64,000 nucleotides of DNA from Ascarosepion bandense (GCA_037127315.1 JBBBDQ010000913.1:1677501-1741500), one strand, 5' to 3'; counted from the first letter of the stretch, positions 29,315-39,721 are shown. Notes: generated from the letters alone by a model not told the origin. Translations and numbers: made by a program.

Positions 29315-30098
29315 TACGTATGACTAAACTATTGCCCGGTTCACACTCCATCCACGTCTATTGTACAGTTGTAGAGTCTCATCCCTTGTTCCCTGTTTAG
29401 GATGTGGTTTCCGGCTTTTTCTTTTCCAATCTTTTCACTTTCTTTCTTTTTTCAATTGGAGTAGAGAGACTAAACTATCGCCCGGTTCACACTCCACCCA
29501 CGTCTATTGTACAGTTGTAGAGGCTCATCCCTTGTTCCCTGTTTAAGATGTGGTTTCCGACTTTCTCTTTTCCAATCTTTTCACTTTTCTTTTTCTTTTT
29601 TTTTTCAATTGGAGTAGATAGACTAAACTATCGCCAGGTTCACGCTCCACCCACGTCTATTGTACAGGTGTAGAGGCTCATCCATTGTTCCCTGTTTAGG
29701 ATGTGGTTTCCGGCTTTTTCTTTTCCAATCTTTTCACTTTCTTTCTTTTTTCAATTGGAGTAGATAGACTAAACTATCGCCCGATTCACACTCCACCCAC
29801 GTCTATTGTACTTTTGTAGAGGCTCATCTCTTGTTCCCTGTTTAGGATGTGGTTTCCGGCTTTCTCTTTTCCAATCTTTTCACTTTCTCTTTTTTTTTTT
29901 CAATTGAAGTAGATAGACTAAACTTTTGCTCGGTTACCACTCCACCCACGTCTATTGTACAGGTGTAGAGGCTCATCCCTTCTTCCCAGTTTAGGATGTG
30001 GTTTCCGGCTTTCTCTTTTCCAATCTTTTCACTCTTACGTAGCCCCCTGCACATCAGTAGCGTTACCGCCTTGCTCGGGGTGATATGATTAAAAAAAA
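29315..30098 (+). mobile_element. SINE-3 with five body iterations
   Basis: The ~140-bp body is repeated five times ('tattgcccggttcacact' and variants near 29332, 29477, 29630, 29777 and 29927), followed by one tail 'acgtagccccctgcacatca' and an A-tail at 30090. The highest copy number in the window. Confidence 0.88.
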
Positions 30099-30790
30099 AA
30101 ATCTAATAGTTTGTTTTATATTAAAAAAGAATAATAATTAAATAAATATTAAAATAGTTAAATTTATATTTAATTTTTTTAATAATTATATTGTTATTAA
30201 ACATTTGTATTATAATATTAAATAATTGTTTGGAGTTTACATAAAATATTTTCGATGTTTACTCATAAAGTAATATAAAATCTAATTTTTTAAAATCCAC
30301 CCAACTCCTAAAGTTTAGTAAAATAATTTAATTTTAACATTTAATAAAATAATTTGATACAATAATTTAATTTTAATATCTTAACAATTTAATTTTAATA
30401 TTTTTTAAAATAATAATTTCAATAATAATCTAGTGACAATATTAATAATAATTTATTATTAATTTAATAATTTTAATTATTATTTTATTACTGATTGTTA
30501 TTGTTATTAATTATTATTATTATTTGTTAATGATAATTATTATTATTAATTTTGTTATTTATTATTAATTGTTAATATTATTAATTACTACTATTTTATT
30601 ATTAATTTAAATAATAATTTAATTTTAATATTTAAAATAATAATTTAATTTTAATATTAATAATATTTAATAATATTTATATTAAAAAAGAATAATAATT
30701 AAATAAATATTAAAATAGTTAAATTTATATTTAATTTTTTTTAATAATTATATTGTTATTAAACATTTGTATTATAATATTAAGAGTTGT
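30099..30790. repeat. Extreme AT-rich region with a ~105-bp direct duplication
   Basis: 30116-30220 and 30678-30783 are nearly identical ('aaagaataataattaaataa ... ttaaacatttgtattataat'). The 450 bp between contains hardly any G or C. No ORF. Confidence 0.85.
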
Positions 30791-31155
30791 ATATAGGAAT
30801 AACATAATAGATTTTATGAAAAGAATATAAGGAATTTTAAAATTTGTAATAAATAGATATTAAAAGTCTTTTTACAAATTAAGAGTTTTAGGAAAAATTA
30901 GAATAAAATGCATTCTGAATCAAAATAAAAATAGTATAATTACACTCAAAGGTCCCTTTAAGTTAGATGAAATATATAAAATGTTTTCTTTTTTCTTAAT
31001 TGTTCGTTTTAGAAAATGATGTGGTACAGAGATAACTAAGAGAATAATTTTGTAACAATGAAGGATACATCAACGGAAATGCGGTCTAGACAGCGGCTTT
31101 GACAGACTGACACTTTTGCCGTTAAGATTGTAAGAAGAAATTATGTATTCTTTAA
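30791..31155. other. Unassigned AT-rich
   Basis: Nothing recognised. Confidence 0.5.
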
Positions 31156-31388
31156 AAATATAACCATTTTCAAATTTAAAGTGAATCTTTATTCTGATTA
31201 GTTAAATGGAAAACACACATAGTTTTTTCTATCTTCCCACATCCATAAATATCAAACGGATAGTTTCTTATATTCAAATTAAAATCATATTCACAACAAG
31301 GAGATAACATTGCCTGATGACGAGGTAAAAATCTCGAAACAGAAATTTCTGTATCGCAATTAATTAATTTTAATTAAAAACTAATTTC

Positions 31389-31390
<2 letters not shown>
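31156..31390 (+). mobile_element. HHR-E element, second copy
   Basis: 'agtgaatctttattctgatt', 'ggaaaacacacatag', then ribozyme at 31307. Ends 30 bp before (TA)n. Confidence 0.6.
31307..31360 (+). ncRNA. Hammerhead-like ribozyme, family E, diverged
   Basis: ACATTGC then CTGATGA-C-GAG...CTC-GAAAC, stem III ACAGAAA/TTTCTGT (7 bp, perfect), then 'atc' and GCAAT pairing with ATTGC. The C after CUGAUGA and the extra bases at the cleavage junction make activity uncertain. Confidence 0.5.
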
Positions 31391-31445
<55 letters not shown>

Positions 31446-31503
31446 TATATGTGGCCTGACACTTGAGTTAGAAGTAATAGGTAGGGAAGAAGTAGCTGCT
31501 TAG

Positions 31504-31538
<35 letters not shown>
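31391..31538. repeat. Two (TA)n tracts
   Basis: 31391-31441 and 31504-31538, separated by 62 bp of unassigned sequence. Confidence 0.93.
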
Positions 31539-31542
<4 letters not shown>

Positions 31543-31725
31543 CATGCAGTGTGGGTATAGAAGAATCCAAAGGAGTCTCCTGTACATATAGTGGTAGGAT
31601 AACTCTCTAAGAGACCTTTAAATATATATGTATATAAATGCATATACAACAAATATAAGGAAAACTAAGGCAGACAGGTTATTTCCTGGTAAATTACCAT
31701 GAGATAACGTATCTGCATTAATTTT

Positions 31726-31771
<46 letters not shown>
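31538..31771 (-). mobile_element. HHR-B element with ribozyme deleted, then (TA)n
   Basis: 'gcatgcagtgtgggtataga', 'gtggtaggataactctctaa' and 'aaggcagacaggttatttcc' match the family B unit, but the sequence jumps from 'tggtaaatt' to 'accatgagataacg'. Only short remnants flank the lost ribozyme. (TA)n 31731-31771. Confidence 0.6.
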
Positions 31772-31774
<3 letters not shown>

Positions 31775-31935
31775 CAATTCTATGGGGTTTGTCTATATTT
31801 CTGAGATGAGGTAATATTTACACTGTTTCCATTATTAGCACCTGAAGGAAGCCGGAGTGTGCAACGGCCGAAACGTCGTACAAATGGCAACAAAGATGAG
31901 AACAATAGTCCGAATAATGTAAATACTGTAAATTC
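31775..31935 (+). mobile_element. SINE-2 tail fragments
   Basis: A minus tail piece ('tctgagatgaggtaatattt') faces a plus tail piece ('cacctgaaggaagccgg', 'aaacgtcgtacaaatggcaa'), ending 'gtaaatactgtaaat'. Confidence 0.6.
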
Positions 31936-32142
31936 CATGGGATTACAACATCTTTAGAGATTGGAAGATCGAAGCAAATAGGCCTGATAAAATTATCAAA
32001 CAAATACAAAAATATATACACATCCAAAATATATAAATATCATTAATCGAAAAGAAAAAAAATTGCCTACTAATTAATATGGCTTGCCTACAAGACTGCG
32101 ACGTAGCAATAAAGGAATTTGAAAAAAATCTATCGAATTATA

Positions 32143-33026
32143 TGTGCGTTATGGTGCAGTAGATATCGGCTCTCAACGAGAAATCGGGTAGCCGAGTTCG
32201 AATTCCAGTTGAATTCCTTGCATTCATTTAAGTGCAAATACCCTTGAGAAAGGTATTAATCCGTCTCTTCTCTTCAGCTATGGGTTAAATAGCAAGGACA
32301 GATTGGGTTCTATAGCCTTGGTTGGCAACCAGTCTACCGCAGAAATTAATGGCAACCTACTTTTTTTTTTTTTTTAAATCATCTCACCCCAAGCAAGGCA
32401 TTCCACTGTCACTATTGCGCATGGGGCTACATAGGGGAAGGTAAAGAGAAGGAATGGTTAGACATAGGGAATGACAGGAGGAAGGTGACAGATGAGTAAG
32501 GATAGCGAGGATGAGGGTTGGGCAGATGGGAAGAGTGCTTGATAGAATGGGAGCAGGTTAGTGTGTTAGGAGGTGTCTATTGACCTTACATTTAAACTCC
32601 TGGAGATTGTAGCCGTCGGGGAAGCAATCGTTTGGAAGAGAATTCCACAGTCGGGAAGTGCGGGGAAAGAAACTGTTGGAGTAGAAGTTACGGCTGCATT
32701 TTATCGGTTTCACTGTAAAAGGGTGGGATCTAGTTGCTAATCTAGTATCTCGTGAAAATTTGTATTTAGGGGGCACCAGTGATCTAAGTTCATCGGAGCA
32801 GAAGCCGTGAAAATATTTATAGAAGAGACACAGGGAAGCCACGTCTCGCCGGTGGGAGAGAGACTACAGGCGGTCTGCCAAGTCGGTATCTATCACATTA
32901 CAGACCCTCCTCTGAACCTTATCGAGAAGCCCGATTACGGGGTAATATTCTGCCAAGTCAGTCATGTCTCGAAAGAGACATGATCACCAAAGCGTGTATC
33001 ACGTATAGCATTTAACTGACTGACTG
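32143..33026 (+). mobile_element. SINE-1 with an 11-bp target duplication, itself interrupted
   Basis: Head starts 'tgtgcgttatggtgcagtag'; tail ends 'ctgactgactg'. The duplication 'atcgaattata' lies at 32132-32142 and 33027-33037. Interrupted at 'gcaacctac' (32360) by a LINE and resumed at 'tacggggtaat' (32936). Confidence 0.9.
32361..32935 (-). pseudogene. CR1-like LINE 3' end inside SINE-1
   Basis: Poly-T at 32361 is the A-tail in reverse. Minus-strand frame: LLDKVQRRV, VIDTDLADRL, stop, SLSHRRDVASLCLFYKYFHG, FCSDELRSLVPP, FPRTSRLWNSLPNDCFPDGY and KCKVNRHLLTH, end at 32558. This is the C-terminal tail of a CR1/jockey-type LINE ORF2 downstream of RT. 5' truncated, with one in-frame stop (CAG to TAG is plausible). 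The flanking repeat is only 'tac', so the duplication is short or uncertain. Confidence 0.85.
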
Positions 33027-33229
33027 ATCGAATTATAAAAACCTGGGAATTAAAATAGAAAAAAAAAACATGTGGAAATTGAAAGCAAGAATAATACCAA
33101 TCATAGTAGGTTCACTTGGAATAACAAAAGAGAGACACATACAAGAGATAAATACAAAATGTTTTGATAAGTACTGCTGACACACTAAGAAGATTTTTGT
33201 CTGTGTAACATGAGAAAAAAAGAAATCAT

Positions 33230-33391
33230 ATAATGTAGCCATAAATGTACAAGCAAATTCTACTCCAACAGCTTCTTTTCTCGCACTTCCCGCCTGTGGA
33301 ATTCCTTTCCATTTACTTGCTTCCCCGACAGCTACAATCGCCAAGAATTTAAATGTAAAGTCAATAGCCATATCCTATCTTACTAAACTTC

Positions 33392-33447
<56 letters not shown>

Positions 33448-33535
33448 GCTCCTTTCTCTGTCCACTCCACTCTCATCCTTCTCTTACCCACTTCCTGGCA
33501 CCCCTATAATCTGTCACTCTTTCTCATGACTTTCC
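33230..33535 (+). mobile_element. CR1-like LINE 3' UTR with (CT)n
   Basis: 'ttctactccaacagcttctt', 'ctcgcacttcccgcctgtgg', 'gcttccccgacagctacaat', then (CT)n at 33396-33445 and 'cttctcttacccacttcctg'. Interrupted at 33541 by SINE-3. Confidence 0.75.
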
Positions 33536-33540
33536 TCCTC

Positions 33541-33712
33541 TCCAATAGATCTATCTATCGCCCGGTTCACACTCCAGCCACGTCTATTGAACAGGTGAAG
33601 AGGCTCATCTCTTGTTCCCTGTTTAGGATGTGGTTTCGGCTTTCTCTTTTCCAATCTTTTCACTATTACGTAGTGGCGTTACCGATTTGCTCAGGGTGAT
33701 ACGATTAAAAAA
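33541..33712 (+). mobile_element. SINE-3, single unit, inserted in a LINE tail
   Basis: 'tctatcgcccggttcacact ... ttgctcagggtgatacgatt' with A-tail; the LINE resumes at 'tgtaacctcctactcaacag' (33717), as judged against 17565. Confidence 0.8.
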
Positions 33713-33810
33713 AAAATGTAACCTCCTACTCAACAGTGACAGTGGTGTGATATGATTATATTAAAAAAAATGCTTGGTGTGATATGATTATATAAAAAAA
33801 AATTAAATAA
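33713..33810 (+). mobile_element. CR1-like LINE 3' tail, terminal segment duplicated
   Basis: 'cagtgacagtggtgtgatat' and A-run, followed by a second 'cttggtgtgatatgattata' plus A-run: the last ~25 bp are present twice. Confidence 0.65.
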
Positions 33811-34230
33811 CAAGACACCACTATCGATTATAAATGAAGCATCTATTAAAAATCAAGTTTCAACAAAAAGATAACAAATATGTGAAATTTAATCTATTTC
33901 TTAAAATGAATATACAACTGTAGGATCTCTCACGGCCTGTTATTCTTTAAAAAAAAAAAGCGGTAATATTTTAATGGCTATATAGGTAATATTTTTATTT
34001 TAGCTCATTACTTAAATAACATTGATAATCTTAAAACTGGATTCGAAAAAAAAAACAGTCCTCATTTATAGCTATTCAGGTAAAATTAAAATAAAATTCA
34101 TGCTTGATAATGGCTAAAAGTATAGCCGAAAGCACTGGATAAATATAACGTTCGGGCAATTTTTATATAATTTATGTACAAAAAAAAATGTAATATCACA
34201 TGAAAAATCATATGAAAAACGTAACCACAG
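33811..34230. other. Unassigned AT-rich
   Basis: Nothing recognised. Confidence 0.5.
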
Positions 34231-34235
34231 ATACA

Positions 34236-34322
<87 letters not shown>
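34231..34322. repeat. (CA)n-(TA)n
   Basis: CA repeats then TA repeats. Confidence 0.97.
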
Positions 34323-34326
<4 letters not shown>

Positions 34327-34427
34327 CGAGGTGAAGAGAACCAAGAGTTTTACAATTCTAAGTTCTCCGGCATTTATTTTTTTTTATAAAAATGCTCAAT
34401 ACAATAAATGATGCATAATATAATATA

Positions 34428-34430
<3 letters not shown>

Positions 34431-34505
<75 letters not shown>
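34431..34505. repeat. (CA)n-(TA)n
   Basis: Second tract of the same composition; a pure (TA)n follows at 34674-34724. Confidence 0.97.
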
Positions 34506-34508
<3 letters not shown>

Positions 34509-34671
34509 AGACACCGAAAGTTAGAAAGACACTGAAATGTAGAAACGTATGTTTCGAAATAACTAGTTTCCAAATGAAATATATATATATATATTTAATA
34601 TATATATTAAATAAACTCCAAACATACCTAAATTATGACATGCCTAAAAAAATTTGTACCTAAATACAAAA

Positions 34672-34728
<57 letters not shown>

Positions 34729-34734
34729 ATTATA

Positions 34735-34950
34735 TTTTAGCACATGTACAAAATTTTATATATATCAACTACAAATCGTACATTTGTTTCGACATTGAAA
34801 CTACAATGTCTCCTCCTGTGTGGACAGGAATTAAAAGCGTCTTTTCTTATATTTGGTGAGTTGTGTGTGGGATGTTGGTGGGGGTTAGTGATAAGGGAAT
34901 AAGTCTTGTGGATTGACCGTTTGAATTTTGAAGAAAGTGGTGTGGGTAGT
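34735..34950 (-). mobile_element. HHR-D element
   Basis: Minus-strand ribozyme remnant followed by 'cttttcttatatttggtgag' and 'gttggtgggggttagtgata' (plus-strand text), matching 61040-61260. Abuts (TA)n. Confidence 0.65.
34766..34824 (-). ncRNA. Hammerhead remnant, family D
   Basis: Stem II GACATTG/CAATGTC, GAAAC and stem III ACAAAT/ATTTGT are intact, but CTGATGA has become AGGAGGA; dead. Confidence 0.5.
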
Positions 34951-34959
34951 GAATCTATC

Positions 34960-35031
<72 letters not shown>
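34960..35031. repeat. (TA)n-(GATA)n
   Basis: Interrupted TA then GATA repeats; the first and last parts ('atctatctat'/'atagatagat') can pair as a hairpin. Confidence 0.95.
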
Positions 35032-35032
<1 letters not shown>

Positions 35033-35263
35033 GTTCAAAGTGTGTTGAAATCTCATGTTTAATGAACAATTTAACACTGCTGTCGAAAATATAAAAGGTT
35101 CTGTGAAATAAATCTTCTTTATTACGATCCAGATTTATTAATGTACTTAAATATGTTTGTGTTTTTTATAGATTAACCTTCTAGGGCCATTCGTATCATA
35201 AAATATTTCTCTTAAAAAATTTTTCAGGAAAATATTTCTTTCAAGGCTTGTTTTCATTTTATT

Positions 35264-35352
35264 CTATTAATAAGTAGTAATTAGTGGGGGATCAGTTTAT
35301 TATTTCATAACAATAGAAAACCGATCACCCACTTTATGCCCAGTATAAGCCT
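35264..35352. repeat. Pal-1 copy
   Basis: 'agtgggggatcagtttatta' against 'ccgatcacccactttatg'; imperfect inverted ends. Confidence 0.75.
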
Positions 35353-35355
35353 TAA

Positions 35356-36012
35356 CCCTCTAGGGCCATTCGTATCATATTTGATACAGTATTTCCCTAT
35401 AAGGAAACATTTGGTATTTCCCTATAAGGAAACATTTGGTATTCATTGACTGAGCAGTCAGTACTGCTTTCATTTGAAATTTATAAAATATTTCTCTTAA
35501 CCCTCTAGGGCCATTCGTATCATATTTGATACAGTATTTCCCTATAAGGAAACATTTGGTATTTCCCTATAAGGAAACATTTGGTATTCATTGACTGAGC
35601 AGTCAGTACTGCTTTCATTTGAAATTTATAAAATATTTCTCTTAACCCTCTAGGGCCATTCGTATCATATTTGATACAGTATTTCCCTATAAGGAAACAT
35701 TTGGTATTTCCCTATAAGGAAACATTTGGTATTCATTGACTGAGCAGTCAGTACTGCTTTCATTTGAAATTTATAAAATATTTCTCTTAACCCTCTAGGG
35801 CCATTCGTATCATATTTGATACAGTATTTCCCTATAAGGAAACATTTGGTATTTCCCTATAAGGAAACATTTGGTATTCATTGACTGAGCAGTCAGTACT
35901 GCTTTCATTTGAAATTTATAAAATATTTCTCTTAAAAAATTGTTCAGGAAAATATTTCTTTCAAGGCTTGTTTTCATATTGTATCAAATATGATACGAAT
36001 GGCCCTAGAGGG
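35356..36012. mobile_element. piggyBac-type MITE with 4x iterated 145-bp left part
   Basis: Units start with CCCTCTAGGG at 35356, 35501, 35646 and 35791, exactly 145 bp apart, each ending in TTAA. Only the last continues to the right TIR (ending CCTAGAGGG at 36012). Each unit contains a 24-bp internal direct duplication ('ggtatttccctataaggaaa'). Confidence 0.9.
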
Positions 36013-36016
36013 TTAA

Positions 36017-36111
36017 TAATATAATATGATTAAGGCTTCTACTTGTCATAAAGTGGGGGATCAGTTCTGTATTGTTTTGAAGTAATAAACAGATCCCCCA
36101 CTAATTACTAC
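36017..36111. repeat. Pal-1 copy, inverted
   Basis: 'aaagtgggggatcagttctg' and 'aacagatcccccactaatta'; preceded by 'atgattaaggcttctact' as in 46190. Confidence 0.78.
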
Positions 36112-36115
36112 TTAA

Positions 36116-36337
36116 CCCTCTAGGGCCATTCGTATCATATTTGATACAGTATTTCCCTATAAGGAAACATTTGGTATTTCCCTATAAGGAAACATTTGGT
36201 ATTCATTGACTGAGCAGTCAGTACTGCTTTCATTTGAAATTTATAAAATATTTCTCTTAAAAAATTGTTCAGGAAAATATTTCTTTCAAGGCTTGTTTTC
36301 ATACGGTATCAAATATGATACGAATGGCCCTAGAGGG
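36116..36337. mobile_element. Complete 222-bp piggyBac-type MITE
   Basis: TIRs of about 32 bp: CCCTCTAGGGCCATTCGTAT at 36116 and its complement at the right end, flanked by TTAA at 36112-36115 and 36338-36341. No ORF of its own. Confidence 0.9.
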
Positions 36338-36341
36338 TTAA

Positions 36342-36594
36342 GTATAAATTTGAATAACTCATTTAAAGAGAAAAACGTAAAATTAATTTTAAAAAATTAC
36401 TAAAATCGTTATTCTATAATATATTGAAAAAATATACTATTTTAATAGTTTAGACATACCGAAATATTTTAGTATTTATTCGACTCAAACATGCAAATTT
36501 ATGAAAAATCATATATAAAATCTTAAGCAGCACCTTGTCTCTCATTTTTAACAAAATATGATCTGTAAAACTCCTTATAATACTCATTGATAGA
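36342..36594. other. Unassigned AT-rich
   Basis: Nothing recognised. Confidence 0.5.
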
Positions 36595-36840
36595 AACAAC
36601 AGACGAGTGGATTGAAACGTCGGTTAGTGAGTTAGCTGACAGGGCAATTAAGTTCAATTCCTGGGCAAGGTAGTGATTGCTTAGAATTCCTGGGCCGGGT
36701 AGTGATTGCTTAGAATTCCTGGGCCAGGTAGTGATTGCTTAGAATTCCTGGGCCAGGTAGTGATTGCTTAGAATTCCTGGGCCAGGTAGTGATTGCTTAG
36801 AATTCCTGGGCCAGGTAGTGATTGCTTAGTCTTGGTGAAA
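36595..36840 (+). repeat. tRNA-like head with a 29-bp minisatellite
   Basis: 'gtcggttagtgagttagctg' with box B GTTCAATTC (fits GWTCRANNC) at about 36653, followed by six 29-bp units 'attcctgggccaggtagtga...' to 36830. The unit includes the right half of the box B arm, so a SINE-like head appears to have expanded from inside its T-arm. Confidence 0.7.
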
Positions 36841-36884
36841 AGATGTGGTTCCATAGTAGTATACTGAGGATTCCTTTTAAGTAA

Positions 36885-37165
36885 TAAAAAAGGAACGCTT
36901 ATGACCAGAATCAGAAACACACAGATGAAATTCTTTGAGTACATAATGAGGAAAGAAGACTTGGCAAACTTAACTCACACAGTGCTTATTCATGGCTAAA
37001 AAGATAAGGCAAGTCAGCGAGCCACCTATCTGACTAAGTTTTGTAAATAGATTGCGGAATGGGTTTGGAAGCCTTAGAAAAATACAAATCAAATCTGTTA
37101 AAGGCCACATGGAATGAGAGGATTTGGGAAGCCATGTCCTGAAAGGGACGAAGCACATAGACGAG
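36885..37165 (+). pseudogene. RTE-like LINE relic
   Basis: Fragments LLTRIRNTQMKFFEYIMRK and EDLANLTHT, matching the LSIRKRQLKFPGHAMRK segment of 20771-21500. Many stops. Confidence 0.5.
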
Positions 37166-38079
37166 GAAATTGCTTCTATTCTGAGTGCATGTCTCTTTTG
37201 GCGGCCAGGGTTTTGGAAAAGTAATATAGAAATTATATCAATATCATTTAATGAGGGGGAAAGCTATCTAAATTTACCAATAAAATCTGGAAATTTTGGA
37301 ATTTTGAACGCTTCGTAGATTTTCTTAGCGGGCAGACCAAAGATTCAAACGATCTTCGCTTCCCAACATTCAAAAGATTCTCCAAGAACGATACGATTAA
37401 AATGCTGGATTCAGCCTGCCTTGACTAATCAAACGAGGGCCATTTATAAAAATGACATTTTGAATGTCTGTTACAATATATATTTCCTTGTAACAAACTA
37501 GATGTTATACAAAATGTTATTGATCAGTGGTTATCGGACATGATTTAATGTGATGTCCATTTACAACAAATTTGGGAACCAAAATGCATAGCCAAAATTT
37601 ACACGTTTTTATTGTTACATAATTTTTTTCGTAGCAAAAACACCTATGCATTTCATAAGAATATAGCTTTGGGTACCGCGACTCTGTTTATTGGTTAGTA
37701 AGCTTATCTTCCTAGAACATAACTGAGTAGTGAGATCGATCCTCATTGGGTGCCTCAAAATTTAGGCGTTATATCACATCTAACCTATGCTTAGAAAATC
37801 ACGATAAGAATATAGCTTAAGCAGCTCATTGGGACAAAACGGGTTGGTGACAATATCTCGAAAAGCAAACTGTCAAATCATCACCGAGTGAACTCCGGAT
37901 CTATCGTGATGAAAGGGTGCTCTCTCGAGATGGCTTTGATCCTTGCGCGTCTAGAAAGTCTTAAGCTCAACACAGTTCTTCAAGCGGAATTCGTACATGA
38001 AGACGCTGGGGAAAAATGGTTGGTTCTCCGACACCTTCTGCTAACTTCTAAATTCAGAATAGCCAATCAAGCTGATATA
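37166..38079. other. Mostly unassigned; tRNA-like patch
   Basis: 37690-37760 reads 'ttggttagtaagcttatc...' with box B GATCGATCC (fits GWTCRANNC), a possible SINE head. Remaining sequence not recognised; 37880-38080 has a 64-codon ORF with no family signal. Confidence 0.35.
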
Positions 38080-38350
38080 TAGGGTGGAAACTACCCAGTC
38101 TACACAGAGCACAAAAGCCTCTCCGCATCCTTGTGGGTGACGGATTATTTTCCACCCTACACCCCCTTTCTCAAAGACATGATGTCGCAAGCCCCTCGCT
38201 GCTCTATTGCTATTTCCATGGAAAGTGTTCAGACGAAAATATATGTCATTCGGTGGGATTTGAAACTGTGACCCTATCAACATAATATCAACTATCAATA
38301 ATAGGGGTAGCAGATTCGAATCCTGCCGAATGACAAATTTTCGTAACAAA
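38080..38350 (-). repeat. tRNA-like inverted element
   Basis: On the minus strand 'gtcattcggcaggattcgaa' and downstream 'gtttcaaatcccaccgaatg' form inverted edges around a T-arm-like GTTTCAAATCCC. Moderately GC-rich. Possibly a SINE head or decayed tRNA-like gene; cloverleaf not demonstrated. Confidence 0.4.
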
Positions 38351-38656
38351 AATTAATCGTAAATAATCTGCCCGGTATAAATAAATAGATATAGTGTTTG
38401 ATTATAAACAGATTATCTACTTAAATACGAGTATCGATCAAAAATAATGTTCAAACAAATAATTTCAAACTGTCGGTTGTTTATAACCATTTCGTTAAAC
38501 TTCAAAAATTTCCGTAATATAGCAAGTGGATGTGTCTAGCCACACTGATATAGCGAAACAGGATTGTATGTGGATGACTAATATATATATATATATATAT
38601 ATATAAGTATCGGGTAGGTAAGGATGCAATGTAATTTCTTTATCCAGAAACAGTAT
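38351..38656. other. Unassigned; short (TA)n at 38580-38605
   Basis: Nothing else recognised. Confidence 0.5.
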
Positions 38657-38805
38657 TTTAAAAATAAGTATTTAATACAAATTAGAGCTATTAAGAAAAA
38701 AATTATATTATCACTACAAAAGTAACTAATTTGTTACTACACTATGTCTTATCAAGTGATAAGACACAAGTCGTGTCGAAATACCATAGCTACTTTTGTA
38801 GTGGC
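38657..38805 (+). repeat. Inverted repeat with hammerhead-like remnant
   Basis: CACTACAAAAGTA and TACTTTTGTAGTG enclose 'gtgataagacacaagtcgtg' then 'tcgaaatac': stem GACAC/GTGTC before GAAA, but CTGATGA reads GTGATAA. Probably a decayed PLE ribozyme with an extended stem I. Confidence 0.5.
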
Positions 38806-38822
38806 ATTATAGCATATTCATG

Positions 38823-38949
38823 TTATATATATATATATATATATATATAACATTAAATCATCCTATGCTCGTTTTAATTTTGATTTTGGCACAGTATTAA
38901 TATGCATTTTAATATGTTATGCATAGATATGTTTAAATCATTATTTTTC

Positions 38950-38983
<34 letters not shown>

Positions 38984-39412
38984 TTATGTATATATATATG
39001 GGTGTGTGTGTGTGTGTATGTTTGCGTAAGTTTGTGTGTGTTTACCTATATTAATAGTCATATATCTTGATATATCAGACAGAAATATATCACTAAAATT
39101 TATAGATTAATATATTTACACTTGAAATATCGCAGATCTGATAAATCTTCCGGCAATCGATTGTCCAAGTATTCCGAAGGCAAGACTTATTCTAATAGCT
39201 TCAGAAATAAACCCAGACACCATAAACTATATATATATATATATATATAAGTGTATGTATGTAAGTATGTGTGTGTAATGTTTGTGTGTGTATGTATGTG
39301 TGTGTTAGTGTCGAGATTAAAAGAAAATCACATTCCTCGCTGTTGCAACACATTTCAAGATAAAATATAAAACGAAAAATATTAGGATGTTCTGGGTTAA
39401 GCATATATATAA

Positions 39413-39440
<28 letters not shown>
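38823..39440. other. Microsatellite-rich, otherwise unassigned
   Basis: (TA)n at 38823-38849, 38952-38998 (interrupted) and 39227-39249; TG/TA mix 39001-39045 and 39250-39310. Confidence 0.7.
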
Positions 39441-39451
<11 letters not shown>

Positions 39452-39536
39452 CATATCGATATGCTAAACGTATTCAGTATATAAGAATATATTATTAATG
39501 TTAGCACCACATGATTCACTCAGTTTTAGAGCCCTT

Positions 39537-39580
<44 letters not shown>

Positions 39581-39666
39581 GCATATCGATATGCTAAACG
39601 TATTCATTATATAAGAATATATTATTAATGTTAGCACCACATGATTCACTCAGTTTTAGAGTCCTT

Positions 39667-39721
<55 letters not shown>
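39408..39721. repeat. Tandem duplication with (TA)n
   Basis: 'gcatatcgatatgctaaacg ... cactcagttttagag...' is present twice (39450-39540 and 39581-39670), each bounded by (TA)n. Confidence 0.93.

Larger units (their letters stand above)
31936..33200 (+). pseudogene. RLE-type LINE relic split by a nested insertion
   Basis: 5' part (31936-32142) encodes WDYNIF, KIEANRPDKIIK and CLLINMACLQDCDVAIKEFE. The 3' part (33027-33200) encodes MWKLKARIIPIIVGSLGI. Same domain as 27449-28103. A SINE-1 with 11-bp duplications separates the halves. Confidence 0.8.
35173..36341. mobile_element. Block of TTAA-flanked MITEs and Pal-1 elements
   Basis: Order: TTAA (35173), deleted MITE (35177-35262), Pal-1 (35264-35352), TTAA, four-unit MITE array (35356-36012), TTAA, inverted Pal-1 (36017-36111), TTAA, complete MITE (36116-36337), TTAA (36338). 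Every MITE boundary is a TTAA, the piggyBac target. Confidence 0.85.

Noticed and set aside
35356..36012. LTR retrotransposon with direct repeats
   Set aside because: The repeat starts are piggyBac-type TIRs after TTAA and the right end is inverted, so it is a TIR element.
38246..38338. Possible tRNA gene on the minus strand
   Set aside because: T-arm-like sequence present but no full cloverleaf could be drawn; inverted edges suggest a repeat.
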